A stretch of DNA of 64,000 bases from Streptomyces sp. Q6 (lineage in GTDB: Bacteria; Actinomycetota; Actinomycetes; Streptomycetales; Streptomycetaceae): positions 2,418,001-2,482,000 of the forward strand of contig NZ_CP146022.1 in NCBI RefSeq assembly GCF_036967205.1, written 5' to 3'. Within the stretch, counting starts at the first letter, position 1, and each line of letters opens with the position of its first letter. The notes under the pieces were generated by a model. That model saw only the letters and a program-made list of their open reading frames with translations. It was not told the DNA's origin and ran no database searches. Shown here piece after piece: positions 63,246 to 64,000 of the stretch. A program made the position numbers and the translations under genes.

Positions 63246-64000
63246 ACAGGTCCGCGCAGGCTCCCTCCCGTCCCGCGTGGCAGGAGAAGCCGAAGCCCGT
63301 CACCCAGGCCGCCAAGGGCCTGGCCGTCCTCGCGCTCCTCGCGCTCGTCCTCGTACCGTTCCTGGTGATCGTCTCCACCTCGCTGGCCTCCAACAAGGAG
63401 GTCGTCGCGAACGGCGGCTGGGTGCTGTGGCCCACCGAGCCGACGCTGCGCGCGTACGAGAACATCCTCAGCGGCGGCATCGTGACGAAGGCGCTCGGCG
63501 TGAGCATCGGCATCACCGCCCTCGGCACGCTCCTGTCGCTCGCGTGCACCGCGTTCCTCGCGTACGCGCTCAGCCGGCCCGGCGTCTTCGGCGGCAGGCC
63601 CGTGCTGCTCCTCGTGCTGTTCACGTTCCTCTTCCCACCCGGCATGATCCCGGCGTTCCTGCTGGTGAAGGGGCTCGGCCTGCAGAACATGTACGCGGCG
63701 CTCGTCGCGCCCGTGCTCATCAACGTCTTCAACCTGGTGGTCCTGCGCGGCTTCTTCCAGGGCATCCCCGAGGAGCTGTACGAGGCGGCACGCCTGGACG
63801 GTGCCGGGGACTGGGCGACGTTCTGGCGGATCGCGCTGCCGCTGTCGAAGGCCGCGCTCGCCGTCGTCGGCCTCTTCTACGCGGTCAGCTACTGGAACTC
63901 GTGGTTCACCGCGTCGATCTACCTGGAGTCCGACCACTGGCCGCTGTCGCAGGTGCTGCGGACGTACGTCATCGGGGGCGCGCAGATCGCCGACACGGGC
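63242..64000 (+). CDS. Sugar ABC transporter permease, second subunit (partial, runs off the window)
   Basis: GTG 63242 overlaps the previous stop by four bases. Transmembrane segments include GLAVLALLALVLVPFLVIVS, and the EAA loop is YEAARLDGAGDWATFWRIAL. 253 codons are visible with no stop by base 64000. Partner permease of the same importer. Confidence 0.9.
   Translation, partial: MNRSAQAPSRPAWQEKPKPVTQAAKGLAVLALLALVLVPFLVIVSTSLASNKEVVANGGWVLWPTEPTLRAYENILSGGIVTKALGVSIGITALGTLLSLACTAFLAYALSRPGVFGGRPVLLLVLFTFLFPPGMIPAFLLVKGLGLQNMYAALVAPVLINVFNLVVLRGFFQGIPEELYEAARLDGAGDWATFWRIALPLSKAALAVVGLFYAVSYWNSWFTASIYLESDHWPLSQVLRTYVIGGAQIADTG

Overview
The window is chromosomal DNA of a Streptomyces or a close relative. 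Composition is very GC-rich with strong G/C bias at third codon positions, and GTG/TTG starts and four-base start/stop overlaps are common. Gene order matches the known Streptomyces lipB-lipA-glnA-glnII-glnE-glnA2 neighbourhood. No rRNA, tRNA or CRISPR array was seen.

Layout. 0-8.45 kb: an FAD oxidoreductase, a broken XRE-type regulator, the lipoate genes lipB and lipA, two small conserved genes, an RDD membrane protein, and glnA (type I glutamine synthetase) behind a clear GlnR operator. 8.45-19.48 kb: an accessory island inserted exactly at the 3' end of glnA. The last 21 bases of glnA recur at 19463-19483, followed by what looks like the native glnA terminator, and a 20-base motif recurs in the same orientation near both ends. 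The island carries a reverse transcriptase overlapping a SLATT two-helix membrane protein, an XRE regulator-Nudix pair, the C-terminal half of a tyrosine integrase, an EACC1-caspase pair, a DUF3800 protein and a 757-residue protein of unknown function. It reads as a defence/conflict island on a decayed integrative element. 19.5-31.6 kb: core and species-variable genes including an ANTAR regulator, a DUF2252 protein, glnII with GlnR boxes, an orphan winged-helix regulator, a two-component system and a DUF1996 secreted protein. 31.7-49.3 kb: a Tat-exported GH89 glycosidase, a tyrosine phosphatase, a membrane-hydrolase/ferredoxin-reductase/TetR cluster, a SpoIIE-type phosphatase, a MalR-like LacI regulator, and an amidohydrolase/APC permease/TetR cluster. 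49.3-57.2 kb: glnE, two related VOC (glyoxalase-fold) genes separated by the remnant of a beta-propeller gene, two abutting IS5-family insertion sequences, and glnA2. 57.4-64 kb: DUF3105 and DUF305 proteins, a sedolisin protease, a D-2-hydroxyacid dehydrogenase, and two sugar ABC permeases, the second running off the window.

Nitrogen assimilation links the core genes. GlnA and GlnII make glutamine, GlnR boxes sit before both, GlnE adenylylates GlnA, and GlnA2 is a GS-like ligase lacking the adenylylation tyrosine.

Quality note. Five genes carry frame breaks best explained by a missing (once an extra) base in short G or C runs. Sequencing error should be excluded before any of them is treated as a true pseudogene.
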